The translations under genes were made by a program, and so were the position numbers. Shown here one piece after another: positions 35,327-44,220 of a DNA stretch of 64,000 bases (its first letter is position 1; every line of letters starts with the position of its first letter). The DNA is from JAEZAA01 sp964514485 (GTDB lineage: Bacteria > Pseudomonadota > Gammaproteobacteria > Pseudomonadales > Oleiphilaceae). The DNA lies in contig CAZEWG010000001.1 in the NCBI GenBank assembly GCA_964514485.1, positions 62,001-126,000 of the forward strand, read 5' to 3'. Below the pieces are notes generated by a model. It did not search any database, was not told where the DNA came from, and saw nothing but the letters and a program-made list of their open reading frames with translations.

Positions 35327-37885
35327 CTAAAACGGCAGGGTCAGGGTGCTATCCACGGCGAGCAACTGGGCCCGGAAAACCTCCTGGATCTGCTGTAACG
35401 CCTCCTGACTTTCGGCTTCAAACCGCAGCACCAACACCGGCGTGGTGTTCGACGCCCGACACAGTCCCCAGCCGTGGGGATAGTCGACCCGCAACCCATC
35501 AATCGTGAGCAGGTTGCCCCCACTGAAATCCCCTTGGGCGATCAGCCGCTCCACCAGCTCAAACTTGCTGGCCTCGGTCACCGGAATATTGATTTCCGGG
35601 GTACTGATATCTTCCGGGAATGCGGCAAAGACCTGATCGGTATCCCGCTCATCCAGGGCGAGAATCTCCAGCAAACGGGCCGCGCTATACAAGCCATCGT
35701 CAAAACCGAACCAGCGTTCCTTGAAGAACACATGACCACTCATCTCACCGGCCAGCAAGGCTCCGGTTTCCTTCATTTTGGCTTTCATCAGGGAGTGGCC
35801 CGACTTCCACATAATGGGCCGGCCACCGTAGTCGCTGATCAGGCTGCTCAGACGCCGGCTGCACTTGATATCAAAAATCACATCGGCTCCCGGGTTGCGG
35901 GAGACCACATCCTTGGCCAGCAGCATCAGCAACCGGTCGGGCCAGATAATCTTGCCGGCGTTGGTTACCACGCCCACCCGGTCGCCATCCCCATCAAACG
36001 CGATGCCGATATCCGCACCCTCCGCCCGCACCCGCTCAATCAACGCACGCAGGTTCTCGGGCTTGCTGGGGTCGGGGTGATGGTTGGGGAAACGGCCATC
36101 CACCTCGCAATACAAGGGGATCACCTCGCAGCCCAGCTCGGACAGCAACAGCGGCCCCAGCTCGCCCGCCACGCCATTGCCGGCATCCACCACCACCTTC
36201 AAGGGTTTGGCCACCACAATATCGTTGATGATGGTTTCCAGATAGGCGGTGCGCACATCCGTCTGGGAGCGCTGCCCCTGGCCATCCACAAAACGCTGCT
36301 GGCAAATGCGGTGGTACAAGGCCTGGATCTCGTCCTGAGCCAGGGTATCGCCGCCCAACATCATTTTCAGGCCGTTGTATTCCGACGGATTATGACTGCC
36401 AGTCACCATTACCCCCGAACCGGTTTCGAGGTGATGAGTGGCAAAGTAAAGCACCGGTGTCGGCACCATGCCCACGCCGATTACATCAATGCCCGCTTCC
36501 AGCACGCCACGGGTTAAGGCTTCCGCCAGTACCGGGCTGGAGTCGCGTCCATCGTAGCCAACACACAGACTGGTCAGCCCCCGCTCCGCCGCCTCACTGC
36601 CCAGGGCCCGTCCGACCAGGTAGACGGTCTCCTCGGTCAGGGTTTGGCCGACAATGCCCCGAATGTCATAGGCCCTGAAGATCTCCGCCGCCACCGGCGC
36701 ATTCGGATCCGCCTGTAACGGCTGGGACGCGGCGGGCTCCGCCAATAGGTCGTCATCTCCCAGTCCCAATAAATCCTCGTCGGACTCGAGCATGGCCAGT
36801 TCCAGCACATTGTCCTGAAACAACGGCTCGGATGGCTCCGCCACGGCGGCAACCGGAGCGGGCTGTTCCACTTTGTCCGCAGCGGACTCAGCACTGCGCC
36901 GTGAAATGGGTTGATGCTGGCTGACCACGGCAACCAGGGAACTCAGCAGATCCAGCTTTAACGCCGGTTCTTTCAGCCGCTCCGCCCGCAGGCCGCCTTT
37001 AATGAAGCCCGCGACTTTCACAATATCCTGACGCAGCGCCCCCAGCAGCAGGGAGAATCCGACCAGGGCACCGGCCACCGCCAGCACCAGAAAAATCGCA
37101 CTGCCAATCCAGAGTTGATGAGCCGGCGCCAGATCCCCGGCCTGATCCAGCCCGGAACGCAACGACCAGTTCGCCACCGGCAAGCTGGTCACCACCGCGT
37201 CAGCGCCTGGCTCGCCACCGCGCACGGCAATGCTTCGGGCTTGCCGGTCCACGCTTTGCACCAGGGCCAGGGGGACATCGGCGGGGAGCGCGGCCAGCAT
37301 GTCGCCCAGCAGTTTTTGGTTAAAGATCGCCAGCAAGGTGCCCTCAACCTCCCCTGCCTGGTTTTTCACCGGCCAGGCCATCTGCACGAACCAGCGGTTA
37401 TTGCTGAGGAAGGCTTCCGCCGACTGGGGCTGGCCCGCCTCGACCCGGCGAATCAGATCCAGACCGGCAAAACTCAGGGGCACCGCGGCGCCGGAGTCGG
37501 CTCGGGCCTGCCCGACCGGTGACAGAACCACCCGCTCGGCATGGGGCAACATGCGCGCCAGCTCGGTTTCAAGACGAGCTTTCTCGGTGGGATCGGACAG
37601 GGCCTCGCGCACCTTGGTCAGGCCCGCCAATCCCCGCAGCTCTCCCTCAACCTGTTTCACCCCGTACGCCACCAACGCCGCCGCATGGGCCGCCCGAGTA
37701 GCGTTTAGTGTCTCCTGATGCTTGGCATTGGCGGGCTCAACCAAGCTCTTTTGCAGATAAAGGGTGGCCGCGACCGCACCGAGCAAGGCGCCCAGCAGGG
37801 CGATGAGCAGAAAAAGGGAGGTGCCGCCTTTCTTCGAGGCAGGCGCAGCCGCACTGGAAGATTTGTCTTTCTTTCCAAGCTTCAT
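35327..37885 (-). CDS. algC: Membrane-anchored phosphomannomutase/phosphoglucomutase AlgC
   Basis: Interconverts hexose 1- and 6-phosphates for alginate, LPS and related polysaccharides. The C-terminal 450 or so residues are a full AlgC: phosphoserine loop TGSHNPSEYNGLK, metal loop DGDGDR, sugar-binding GEMSGHVFF and phosphate-site RASNTTP. The first 400 residues add a basic start, a membrane helix (about 21-44), an extracytoplasmic sensor-like region, a second helix (about 255-280) and an acidic/Ala linker. Long AlgC forms of this kind occur in pseudomonads. The start ATG 37885 has GGA eight bases upstream. See the ErsA-like RNA for possible regulation. Confidence 0.93.
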   Translation of the reverse strand: MKLGKKDKSSSAAAPASKKGGTSLFLLIALLGALLGAVAATLYLQKSLVEPANAKHQETLNATRAAHAAALVAYGVKQVEGELRGLAGLTKVREALSDPTEKARLETELARMLPHAERVVLSPVGQARADSGAAVPLSFAGLDLIRRVEAGQPQSAEAFLSNNRWFVQMAWPVKNQAGEVEGTLLAIFNQKLLGDMLAALPADVPLALVQSVDRQARSIAVRGGEPGADAVVTSLPVANWSLRSGLDQAGDLAPAHQLWIGSAIFLVLAVAGALVGFSLLLGALRQDIVKVAGFIKGGLRAERLKEPALKLDLLSSLVAVVSQHQPISRRSAESAADKVEQPAPVAAVAEPSEPLFQDNVLELAMLESDEDLLGLGDDDLLAEPAASQPLQADPNAPVAAEIFRAYDIRGIVGQTLTEETVYLVGRALGSEAAERGLTSLCVGYDGRDSSPVLAEALTRGVLEAGIDVIGVGMVPTPVLYFATHHLETGSGVMVTGSHNPSEYNGLKMMLGGDTLAQDEIQALYHRICQQRFVDGQGQRSQTDVRTAYLETIINDIVVAKPLKVVVDAGNGVAGELGPLLLSELGCEVIPLYCEVDGRFPNHHPDPSKPENLRALIERVRAEGADIGIAFDGDGDRVGVVTNAGKIIWPDRLLMLLAKDVVSRNPGADVIFDIKCSRRLSSLISDYGGRPIMWKSGHSLMKAKMKETGALLAGEMSGHVFFKERWFGFDDGLYSAARLLEILALDERDTDQVFAAFPEDISTPEINIPVTEASKFELVERLIAQGDFSGGNLLTIDGLRVDYPHGWGLCRASNTTPVLVLRFEAESQEALQQIQEVFRAQLLAVDSTLTLPF

Positions 37886-38115
37886 GAATGGATCCAATTG
37901 ATCGGAAGACTATTGATCCGTGTGACCGCTTACCGACGCGCTCGAACGCCTGCCCGGGCGGTGTATCACACGACTAAATATTGGCAGTATAGTTCAGTTT
38001 GCGACAAGGCTCCGCCTCGATCCGTGACTTGGCGCGGCCAGTCAGAGTGACCGGCGACGCATCAGGCGATCAGCTTTTGGCATGGGCATCGCCCGGCGCG
38101 GGAATGGATGAGTCG

Positions 38116-38592
38116 CTACACCCGTCCGGTGGAGCCAAACCCACCCTGCCCCCGGGTGCTGGCATCGAACTCGTCGACCACCTCAAAGCTGGCCTGCACC
38201 ACCGGCACAATCACCAGCTGGGCAATCCGCTCACCAATCTCAACCACAAAGGGTTCCTTGCCCCGATTCCAGCAAGACACCATCAGCTGCCCCTGATAAT
38301 CCGAATCGATCAGACCCACCAGATTGCCCAGCACAATGCCGTGCTTATGGCCGAGCCCGGAACGGGGCAAAATCACCGCCGCCAAACCCGGATCCGCCAA
38401 GTGCATGGCAATGCCGGTGGGAATCAGGGCCGTCTCCCCGGGCGCCAGGGTCAGGGGTTGATCCAGACAGGCACGCAAATCGAGCCCGGCGGAACCCGGT
38501 GTGGCATAACTGGGAAGAGGCATTTCAGTGCCGATGCGAGCATCCAGAATCTTGATTTGGACGGCGACAGGCGCAACTGCTGGATTTGTCAT
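38116..38592 (-). CDS. dut: dUTP diphosphatase Dut
   Basis: Hydrolyses dUTP to dUMP, keeping uracil out of DNA. The 158-residue trimeric-type enzyme has all five motifs: PGSAGLDLRA, PRSGLG, GLIDSDYQG, GERIAQLVI and the C-terminal TRGQGGFGSTG. The start ATG 38592 lies 7 bp after the coaBC stop; the long upstream extension in this frame is inside coaBC and is not coding. Confidence 0.95.
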   Translation of the reverse strand: MTNPAVAPVAVQIKILDARIGTEMPLPSYATPGSAGLDLRACLDQPLTLAPGETALIPTGIAMHLADPGLAAVILPRSGLGHKHGIVLGNLVGLIDSDYQGQLMVSCWNRGKEPFVVEIGERIAQLVIVPVVQASFEVVDEFDASTRGQGGFGSTGRV

Positions 38593-38599
38593 AGAGGGT

Positions 38600-39814
38600 T
38601 CAAGCCTTTTGCGTTTGATACTGTTGCAGGATCTTTTGGGCCAGCTCCAGGGCCAGCCGCTCTTTGGACATTTTCTCCAACGCCTCCTGGCCGTCTTTCC
38701 ATAACAGGGTGACGGCATTGTCATCGGAGTTGAAGCCGATATCGGTGCGAGAGACATCGTTGGCCACGATCATATCCAGGTTCTTGGCCTGGAGCTTACC
38801 CTGGGCATAGCGGAGCACGTCCTGGGTTTCCGCCGCGAACCCCACCGTAAACGGCTTGTCGGCGCGGGCGGCAATGGTGGCCACGATGTCGGGGTTGCGA
38901 ACCAGCTCGACACTCATGGTGTCAGCGGATTTCTTGATCTTCTGATCCACCTGCTGCACGGGGCGGTAGTCGGCCACGGCCGCGGTGGCAATAAAGATGT
39001 CACAGCCCGTGACCTGCTGCTCCACGGCAGCCAGCATCTCTTGGGCGCTCACCACCGACACCCGCTCCACCCCCGCCGGGGCCGGCAAGCTGACCGGGCC
39101 GCTTACCAAGGTGACCTGGGCGCCAAGCTTGCGAAAGGCGACGGCCAGCGCATACCCCATCTTGCCAGAGCTGTGATTGGAGATAAACCGCACCGGGTCC
39201 AGCCCTTCGCGGGTCGGCCCCGCGGTTAGCAGCACCCGCACCCCGGTTTGAGCCGGCTCGGCAAAATGCTCCAGGGCCTGGGCAAGAATCTGCTCGGGCT
39301 CCAACATGCGTCCGGGACCCACATCGCCGCAGGCCTGGGAGCCGTCCGCCGGCCCCCAGCATAAAAAACGCTCCTGCAGGGTTTCTTGCAGAATTGACAG
39401 GTTGCGCTGGGTGATGGCGTTGCGCCACATGGCCTGATTCATGGCGGGCGCCACCGCAATCGGCGCATCACAGGCCAGGCAGGCCGTGGTGAGCAGATCA
39501 TTGGCAAAACCATGGGCCAATCGCGCCAGAAAGTCAGCACTGGCGGGTGCCACCAGTACCAGATCCGCCCAGCGGGCCAGTTCGATGTGCCCCATCCCGG
39601 CTTCCGCATCGGGATCTAACAGCGCCTCGTGCACCGGGTTGCCGGACAATGCCTGAAAGGTCAAGGGCGTGATGAACTCCCGGGCCGCCGGCGTCATGGC
39701 CACACGCACTTCGGCACCGGCCTTGATCAGCAGCCGAATCAGCTCCGCTGTCTTGTAAGCGGCAATCCCGCCTGTGACCCCCACCAAGATGCGTCGACCG
39801 GATAACTCCGCCAT
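38600..39814 (-). CDS. coaBC: Bifunctional phosphopantothenoylcysteine synthetase/decarboxylase CoaBC
   Basis: Two successive steps of coenzyme A synthesis. 404 aa: an N-terminal flavin decarboxylase domain (GVTGGIAAYK, PASADFLARLAHG, APAMNQAMW) and a C-terminal synthetase domain (LLTAGPTREGLDPVRFISNHSSGKMG, VGFAAETQD). Divergent from radC and upstream of dut, as in most gammaproteobacteria. Confidence 0.96.
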   Translation of the reverse strand: MAELSGRRILVGVTGGIAAYKTAELIRLLIKAGAEVRVAMTPAAREFITPLTFQALSGNPVHEALLDPDAEAGMGHIELARWADLVLVAPASADFLARLAHGFANDLLTTACLACDAPIAVAPAMNQAMWRNAITQRNLSILQETLQERFLCWGPADGSQACGDVGPGRMLEPEQILAQALEHFAEPAQTGVRVLLTAGPTREGLDPVRFISNHSSGKMGYALAVAFRKLGAQVTLVSGPVSLPAPAGVERVSVVSAQEMLAAVEQQVTGCDIFIATAAVADYRPVQQVDQKIKKSADTMSVELVRNPDIVATIAARADKPFTVGFAAETQDVLRYAQGKLQAKNLDMIVANDVSRTDIGFNSDDNAVTLLWKDGQEALEKMSKERLALELAQKILQQYQTQKA

Positions 39815-39939
39815 AGCCTGCCTCGTTCTAGCTGTCTGTTGCCAAGCCCCGGCAGCCTCAGCTGCAGGGCTTGAAGATATATCAAATTGGACTGGTGCAA
39901 TAAGATAGCACCGCTTCCCCCCATGGGCATAGCCAAGGG

Positions 39940-39968
39940 ATGACGAAGCCTGGCCCTGTCGCTATGAT
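39940..39968 (+). promoter_or_regulatory. Promoter for radC
   Basis: ATGACG (39940-39945) and TATGAT (39963-39968) are 17 bp apart, placing a start near 39975 and giving radC a 30-nt leader. Confidence 0.55.
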
Positions 39969-40004
39969 ACGACTCCCAAGGAACACACACGACAAGGATC
40001 TGTC

Positions 40005-40682
40005 ATGTCTATACGCCACTGGCCCAGCCAGGAGCGCCCCCGGGAAAAGCTCCTGAGCCAGGGACCCCAAGCTTTATCGAACGCCGAACTGTTGGCCATT
40101 TTCCTACGCACCGGCATTCCCGGCCGCAGCGCGGTGGATCTGGCCCGTGACCTGTTAACCAGCTTTGGCGGGCTCCGCCCCCTGCTGGAAGCCTCCGCCC
40201 AGGAGTTCTGCCAGGGCAATGGCCTGGGACCGGCCAAATACGCCCAGTTACAGGCGGTTCTGGAAATGGCCCGGCGCTGCCTGCTGGAAGACCTCAAGCG
40301 GGGCCAGCAACTTACCAGCCCCAGCCAGACCAAGACCTATCTGCGCGCCAGGCTGAGAAGCCACCCCCATGAAGTCTTCGCCTGCCTGTTTCTGGACAAC
40401 CAGCATCGCGTGATTGTGTTTGAAGAACTGTTCTTCGGCACCATCGACAGCGCTCAGGTTTATCCCCGGGAAGTGGTGCGGCGCGCCCTGCGCCATAATG
40501 CGGCGGCGGTGATCTTTGCCCACAACCACCCTTCCGGGGTGGCCGAGCCCTCCCGGGCCGACCAGCAAATCACCCAGCGCCTGACCCAGGCCCTGGCGCT
40601 GGTGGACATCCGGGTGCTGGACCACTTGGTCATCGGAGACCTGGAGGTGGTTTCCATGGCGGAGCGAGGAATGATAGGCTAA
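40005..40682 (+). CDS. radC: RadC family JAB/MPN-domain protein
   Basis: A 225-residue protein with an N-terminal helix-hairpin-helix-like domain and a C-terminal JAMM metalloprotease-fold domain (FAHNHPSGVAEPSRAD). Despite the name a DNA-repair role is doubtful in E. coli. AAGGA precedes the ATG. It sits between coaBC and rpmB as in Pseudomonas. Confidence 0.92.
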   Translation: MSIRHWPSQERPREKLLSQGPQALSNAELLAIFLRTGIPGRSAVDLARDLLTSFGGLRPLLEASAQEFCQGNGLGPAKYAQLQAVLEMARRCLLEDLKRGQQLTSPSQTKTYLRARLRSHPHEVFACLFLDNQHRVIVFEELFFGTIDSAQVYPREVVRRALRHNAAAVIFAHNHPSGVAEPSRADQQITQRLTQALALVDIRVLDHLVIGDLEVVSMAERGMIG

Positions 40683-40699
40683 TAGAGTCAGAAAATATT

Positions 40700-40728
40700 T
40701 TGCTTACGGTATGGGTTTCTGGTATAAA
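40700..40728 (+). promoter_or_regulatory. Promoter and leader of rpmB-rpmG
   Basis: TTGCTT (40700-40705) and TATAAA (40723-40728) with a 17-bp spacer give a strong sigma-70 promoter. The start near 40735 leaves a 134-nt leader. A CCAAC/GTTGG hairpin at 40841-40857 runs into the GGAGG ribosome site (40856-40860) of rpmB and could limit its translation. Confidence 0.72.
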
Positions 40729-40868
40729 GGCGTGCTCTTTAAGACGGGTCGAGGCGTAATGAGTGGCGGCCCCGGAACAGCCAGTCGAATTCACGGAATC
40801 CGAGTCCGGCAAACTGTATCGAAACTGAATTTTTGGAACACCAACGCTCTCGGTTGGAGGCAATAGCA

Positions 40869-41105
40869 ATGTCAAGAGTTTGTCAGGTTACCGGTAAAGG
40901 TCCGGCAACCGGAAATAATGTATCTCACGCAATGAACGCGACTCGCCGTCGCTTTCTCCCCAACCTGCAGAAGCATCGCTTCTGGGTTGAGAGCGAAAAG
41001 CGCTTCGTGAAACTGCGCGTATCCACCAAGGGTATGCGGATCATCGACAAGCACGGCATCGACAAGGTGCTGGCTGATATCCGCGCCCGCGGCGTCAAAG
41101 TGTAA
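40869..41105 (+). CDS. rpmB: 50S ribosomal protein L28
   Basis: 78 aa; reads MSRVCQVTGKGPATGNN, then ATRRRFLPNLQKHRFWV and KGMRIIDKHG, a complete L28. The start is fixed by GGAGG 8 bp upstream. rpmG follows after 11 bp, the standard pair. Confidence 0.97.
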   Translation: MSRVCQVTGKGPATGNNVSHAMNATRRRFLPNLQKHRFWVESEKRFVKLRVSTKGMRIIDKHGIDKVLADIRARGVKV

Positions 41106-41116
41106 GGAGATAGACC

Positions 41117-41284
41117 ATGGCCAAAGGCATCCGCGAAAAAATCAAGCTGGTTTCTACCGCTAACACTGGTCACTTCTACACCACGACCAAGAACAAGCGC
41201 ACCATGCCGGAGAAAATGGAGATCAAAAAATACGATCCCGTTGTTCGCCAGCACGTGCTCTACAAGGAAGCCAAGATCAAGTAA
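41117..41284 (+). CDS. rpmG: 50S ribosomal protein L33 (cysteine-free form)
   Basis: 55 codons: starts MAKGIREKIKLVSTANTGHF and ends VVRQHVLYKEAKIK. The zinc-binding CxxC pairs of C-plus L33 are absent, so this is the zinc-independent form usual in gammaproteobacteria. AAGGAGA lies before the ATG. Too short for many gene finders. Confidence 0.97.
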   Translation: MAKGIREKIKLVSTANTGHFYTTTKNKRTMPEKMEIKKYDPVVRQHVLYKEAKIK

Positions 41285-41298
41285 TACTTGGCTCTTCC

Positions 41299-41332
41299 CA
41301 CAAAAAAGCCCGGTTCTCCGGGCTTTTTTGTG
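41299..41332. terminator. Bidirectional terminator after rpmG
   Basis: CACAAAAAAGCCCGG, loop TTCT, and its exact complement, with A- and T-runs on the two sides. It serves rpmG and the convergent EEP-family gene. Confidence 0.93.
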
Positions 41333-41348
41333 TCTGCTAGAAACTCGA

Positions 41349-42212
41349 TCAGGGCGTGGCGTTGTAATCCTCGGGCAAGGCCACATCAATGGCAATCGGC
41401 AGGTGATCGGAGACCGGATAACAGATCACGCCCGCATTACGCACCTTCAGGGTCGGACTGACCAGAATATGATCCAGGGCCTTTTCCGGCCGCCAGCTCG
41501 GAAAGGTATGGGCGGTGCCCGGCAAGGGAATCAGATCGGCATCTTTCAGGGGTGTTTCCGAGAGCAGATACTCGGCATGGTTATTCATGTCGCCCATCAA
41601 GACCACGTGCCGATAATCCTTGATCAGATCCCGCACATAAGCCAACTGCTGGCGCTGAGCACGCATCCCCAGGGAGAGGTGCATCATGACCAGCACCAGC
41701 GGATCCGAGGCCTTGCCATACTGAACCACGATGGCGCCCCGCCCCGGAATAATGCCGGGCAACCGGTGCTGCTCCACCCCCAGCGGCCGGAACCGGCTCA
41801 ACACGCCATTACTGTGCTGGGCCAGGCGCCCCAGATTACGATTGAGCTGCTGATACCAGAACGGATGACCGCTACGCTCGGCAAGGTACTGCACCTGGTT
41901 GATAAAACCGCTACGCAGACTCCCGCCATCACACTCCTGCAAGGCCACCACATCGAACTGCCGCAACAGACAGGCGATCCGGTCCAGGTTGGCAATTCGT
42001 TCGTTATGGGGCAAAAAGTGCTGCCAGCTGCGGGTAAAATAATGACGGTAGGAGGCGGTGGAAATCCCCACCTGGATGTTAAAGCTCAACAGCCGCACAT
42101 GAGCGCTCGGCTCGAACTCATCAGCCCGGTCGAACCCGCCATACTCGCCCATATTACGGGGCTGAGCGGAGGGCGCCAGGGAGGAAAGTCGGGCTTTGAT
42201 GTTTTCATACAT
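41349..42212 (-). CDS. Endonuclease/exonuclease/phosphatase family protein
   Basis: A 287-residue protein of the EEP fold. Catalytic segments: LLSFNIQVG, VVALQECDGG (metal Glu), LMGDMNNHAE (Asp-Asn) and CYPVSDHLPIAIDV (Ser-Asp-His). There is no signal peptide. The substrate (nucleic acid, phospholipid or nucleotide) cannot be told. It lies next to dsbA and cytochrome c4 as in Pseudomonas. Confidence 0.82.
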   Translation of the reverse strand: MYENIKARLSSLAPSAQPRNMGEYGGFDRADEFEPSAHVRLLSFNIQVGISTASYRHYFTRSWQHFLPHNERIANLDRIACLLRQFDVVALQECDGGSLRSGFINQVQYLAERSGHPFWYQQLNRNLGRLAQHSNGVLSRFRPLGVEQHRLPGIIPGRGAIVVQYGKASDPLVLVMMHLSLGMRAQRQQLAYVRDLIKDYRHVVLMGDMNNHAEYLLSETPLKDADLIPLPGTAHTFPSWRPEKALDHILVSPTLKVRNAGVICYPVSDHLPIAIDVALPEDYNATP

Positions 42213-42287
42213 CAGTTAATAGTCTCCTCAATCAGGCTATCTGGCCACCTACCTGCCCTGGTCAAACCCATAAAAACTCATGCCCTG

Positions 42288-42932
42288 TCAGGAAGCCGGA
42301 TACTGACGCTCCTTCGCGATCAAGTAATCCGCCACCTTGAGCATGGTCTCCAAGCCAACTCCACCGGCATCAATCACATACTTGCCATTGATCACCATCG
42401 CCGGCACGCCGGAGACCCGATACTTGCGGGCGCTCTCATTCGCCTGCTTGACCTTGGCGCTGACCGAAAAAGAATTATAGCTGCCACGGAAGCGTTGCTC
42501 GTCAAATCCCAGCTCGCCGACAAACTTGGCCAACGAATCCAGATCATTCAGGGGGCGGCGATCCCGTACCAGCGCCTCAAACAGCGGCTGGCGAATCTGC
42601 TCTTCAATGCCCATCGCCTCGGCTGCATAGAAGGTTCTGGCATGCACTTCCCAGCTTTTGTTCATGGATGCGGCCAGGGGGCGGAAATCCACATCATCCA
42701 GCAACTTTTCCCGCCACTCTTTCACCAGCGGCTCAAGCTGATAGCAGTATGGACAACCGTACCAAAAAAGCTCAACCACTTCGATTTTTGCCGGGTCACG
42801 GGTGGCAACCGGTTCGGCCAGCGTTCTGTAATGACGCCCTTCCTCATAACCAGAGACTCCCCCGCTCTGAGCAAACACCGCCATCGGCCACATCACCACC
42901 AGGGCCAAAATCCCTGCAACCAGACTACGCAT
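42288..42932 (-). CDS. dsbA: Thiol:disulfide interchange protein DsbA, CPYC active site
   Basis: Periplasmic oxidase that introduces disulfides, for example into LptD. 214 aa with a signal peptide (cleavage near AVFAQ) and the inserted helical domain of DsbA. The active site is C60-P61-Y62-C63 instead of the usual CPHC; the cis-Pro segment VSGVPAMVI is intact. No dsbB is in the window. The neighbourhood (cytochrome c4, EEP protein) supports DsbA rather than DsbC/G. Confidence 0.9.
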   Translation of the reverse strand: MRSLVAGILALVVMWPMAVFAQSGGVSGYEEGRHYRTLAEPVATRDPAKIEVVELFWYGCPYCYQLEPLVKEWREKLLDDVDFRPLAASMNKSWEVHARTFYAAEAMGIEEQIRQPLFEALVRDRRPLNDLDSLAKFVGELGFDEQRFRGSYNSFSVSAKVKQANESARKYRVSGVPAMVINGKYVIDAGGVGLETMLKVADYLIAKERQYPAS

Positions 42933-43149
42933 AAAAATCTCTCTCTTCGTTGTTCTTAATCAAACACTCTTTGATTACCCGCAGGGCCGGTTGATCAGCC
43001 CGCCTCCCGGTCACACCACCCCGGATGGCTTTCAAAGAATAGTGCCTCTTTGACGGAAAAATACCGAACTGGTTCGATTTTATCTACTTAAAACCACGCA
43101 AACCTGAATCACTGGCCCGCCTAATCCGGAACCCAAACCTCCAGCCAAC

Positions 43150-43177
43150 AAAAAAGGCGGGGTTAGCCGCCTTTTTT
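43150..43177. terminator. Terminator of the cytochrome c4 gene
   Basis: AAAAAAGGCGG (43150-43160), loop GGTTAG, CCGCCTTTTTT (43167-43177). The A-run becomes a T-run on the minus strand, 25 bp after the cytochrome stop. Confidence 0.88.
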
Positions 43178-43202
43178 GGGTTCAGGAACTCGCACAACCG
43201 TC

Positions 43203-43811
43203 TTAGTTATGCAGCCCGAAAATATAGCTGGATACCGCAGTGATTTCCGCATCGCTCAACTTGGCAGCGATATCACGCATCATGCGGGACTCACCATCGT
43301 TGGTACGCTCGCCGGAACGGAACTTCTTGAGCTGAGCTTCGGTATAGGTCGGATGCTGGCCACTCAACTTGGGATAGCCGGCAGGCGCATTGCCCTCACC
43401 GCCGGGCATGTGGCAGGAAGTACAGGCCGGAATGCCCTTCGCCAGGTTACCACCCCGATACAGTGCCGCACCCACTTCAACCAGGTCTGCGTTGGCTGCA
43501 CCGATAGTACCTTTCTGGGAGGCATAGTAAGCGGCCAGGTCCTGCAGATCCTGCTCGTTGAAGGCATCCAGCATGCCGATCATTTCCGGCACGACCCGCT
43601 CACCTGCTTTGATATCCTTCATCTGCTTGAGCAGATAAGGCACGCCCTGTCCCGCCAGTTTGGGAAAATTGGGCACCAGGCTATTGCCATCCGTGCTGTG
43701 GCAGGCCGTACACATACCAGCTTTGCTCTGACCGGCTTCCGGATTTCCCGCAGCCTGAGCCAGACCCATGAACCCAACTGCAACGATAAGTCCAGCTAAA
43801 ACTCTCTTCAT
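43203..43811 (-). CDS. Dihaem cytochrome c4
   Basis: A 202-residue periplasmic electron carrier with a signal peptide ending near GLAQA. Two haem-binding sites, CTACHS and CTSCHM, one per half, and the repeated GNxLxPxxPKLAGQ / GYPKLSGQHPTY segments define cytochrome c4. It feeds electrons to terminal oxidases. Pseudomonas carries it in the same place between dsbA and engB. Confidence 0.93.
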   Translation of the reverse strand: MKRVLAGLIVAVGFMGLAQAAGNPEAGQSKAGMCTACHSTDGNSLVPNFPKLAGQGVPYLLKQMKDIKAGERVVPEMIGMLDAFNEQDLQDLAAYYASQKGTIGAANADLVEVGAALYRGGNLAKGIPACTSCHMPGGEGNAPAGYPKLSGQHPTYTEAQLKKFRSGERTNDGESRMMRDIAAKLSDAEITAVSSYIFGLHN

Positions 43812-44220
43812 GTTTGCCCCACTTCAAATCTCTTCAGTATGCCCGCCACCGTCGGTGGGGACCCGGTCAGACCCAGGCCGCAACCATCCGCACGCCCCGG
43901 GCATTCCACAAGCTTCGATCCTAGTGCACTCGGTCGGAAGTGCCATGCACATCCCAACAGTTAAGCAGACGTTTGCAGCCAAAGGAACGGCCTAACCAGA
44001 AACCATACGCAAGTGCTATTTCCACAAGTACTTTTCGGAATTGACCACCGAAAAGCGCGGGACATTATACACCAATCACTGGCCACGTGAATGGATGAAC
44101 GGGCGGTTGCAGGTCATAAAAACGACAGAATTTGATGTCTCCTTAGGAAAATTCCGAAGAAACTCCCCACTCCTTGATGAATGTGGCATCATTTCTGGCC
44201 GCGATGGAGGAACGTCCGCC
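43812..44220. other. Divergent region cytochrome c4 / engB
   Basis: 409 bp with no supported gene. It includes the engB promoter (44041-44068) and a leader of about 145 nt before the engB start with only a weak TGATG/CATCA hairpin at 44175-44191. In E. coli and Pseudomonas polA lies on the other side of engB; it is absent here. Confidence 0.5.
44041..44068 (+). promoter_or_regulatory. Promoter candidate for engB
   Basis: TTGACC (44041-44046) and CATTAT (44063-44068) are 16 bp apart. TATACA at 44066-44071 is an alternative -10 with a long spacer. Confidence 0.45.

Noticed and set aside
37961..37971. GTGTATCACAC before algC as a Crp/Vfr site
   Set aside because: The half-sites are too close together for the TGTGA-N6-TCACA spacing.
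44041..44220. N-terminal extension of EngB by 60 residues
   Set aside because: These codons overlap a promoter and have no family similarity; TTG 44221 has a GGAGG site and gives the normal length.
43812..44220. A small RNA between cytochrome c4 and engB
   Set aside because: No terminator with a T-run is present there; the convincing small-RNA signals lie on the other side of engB.
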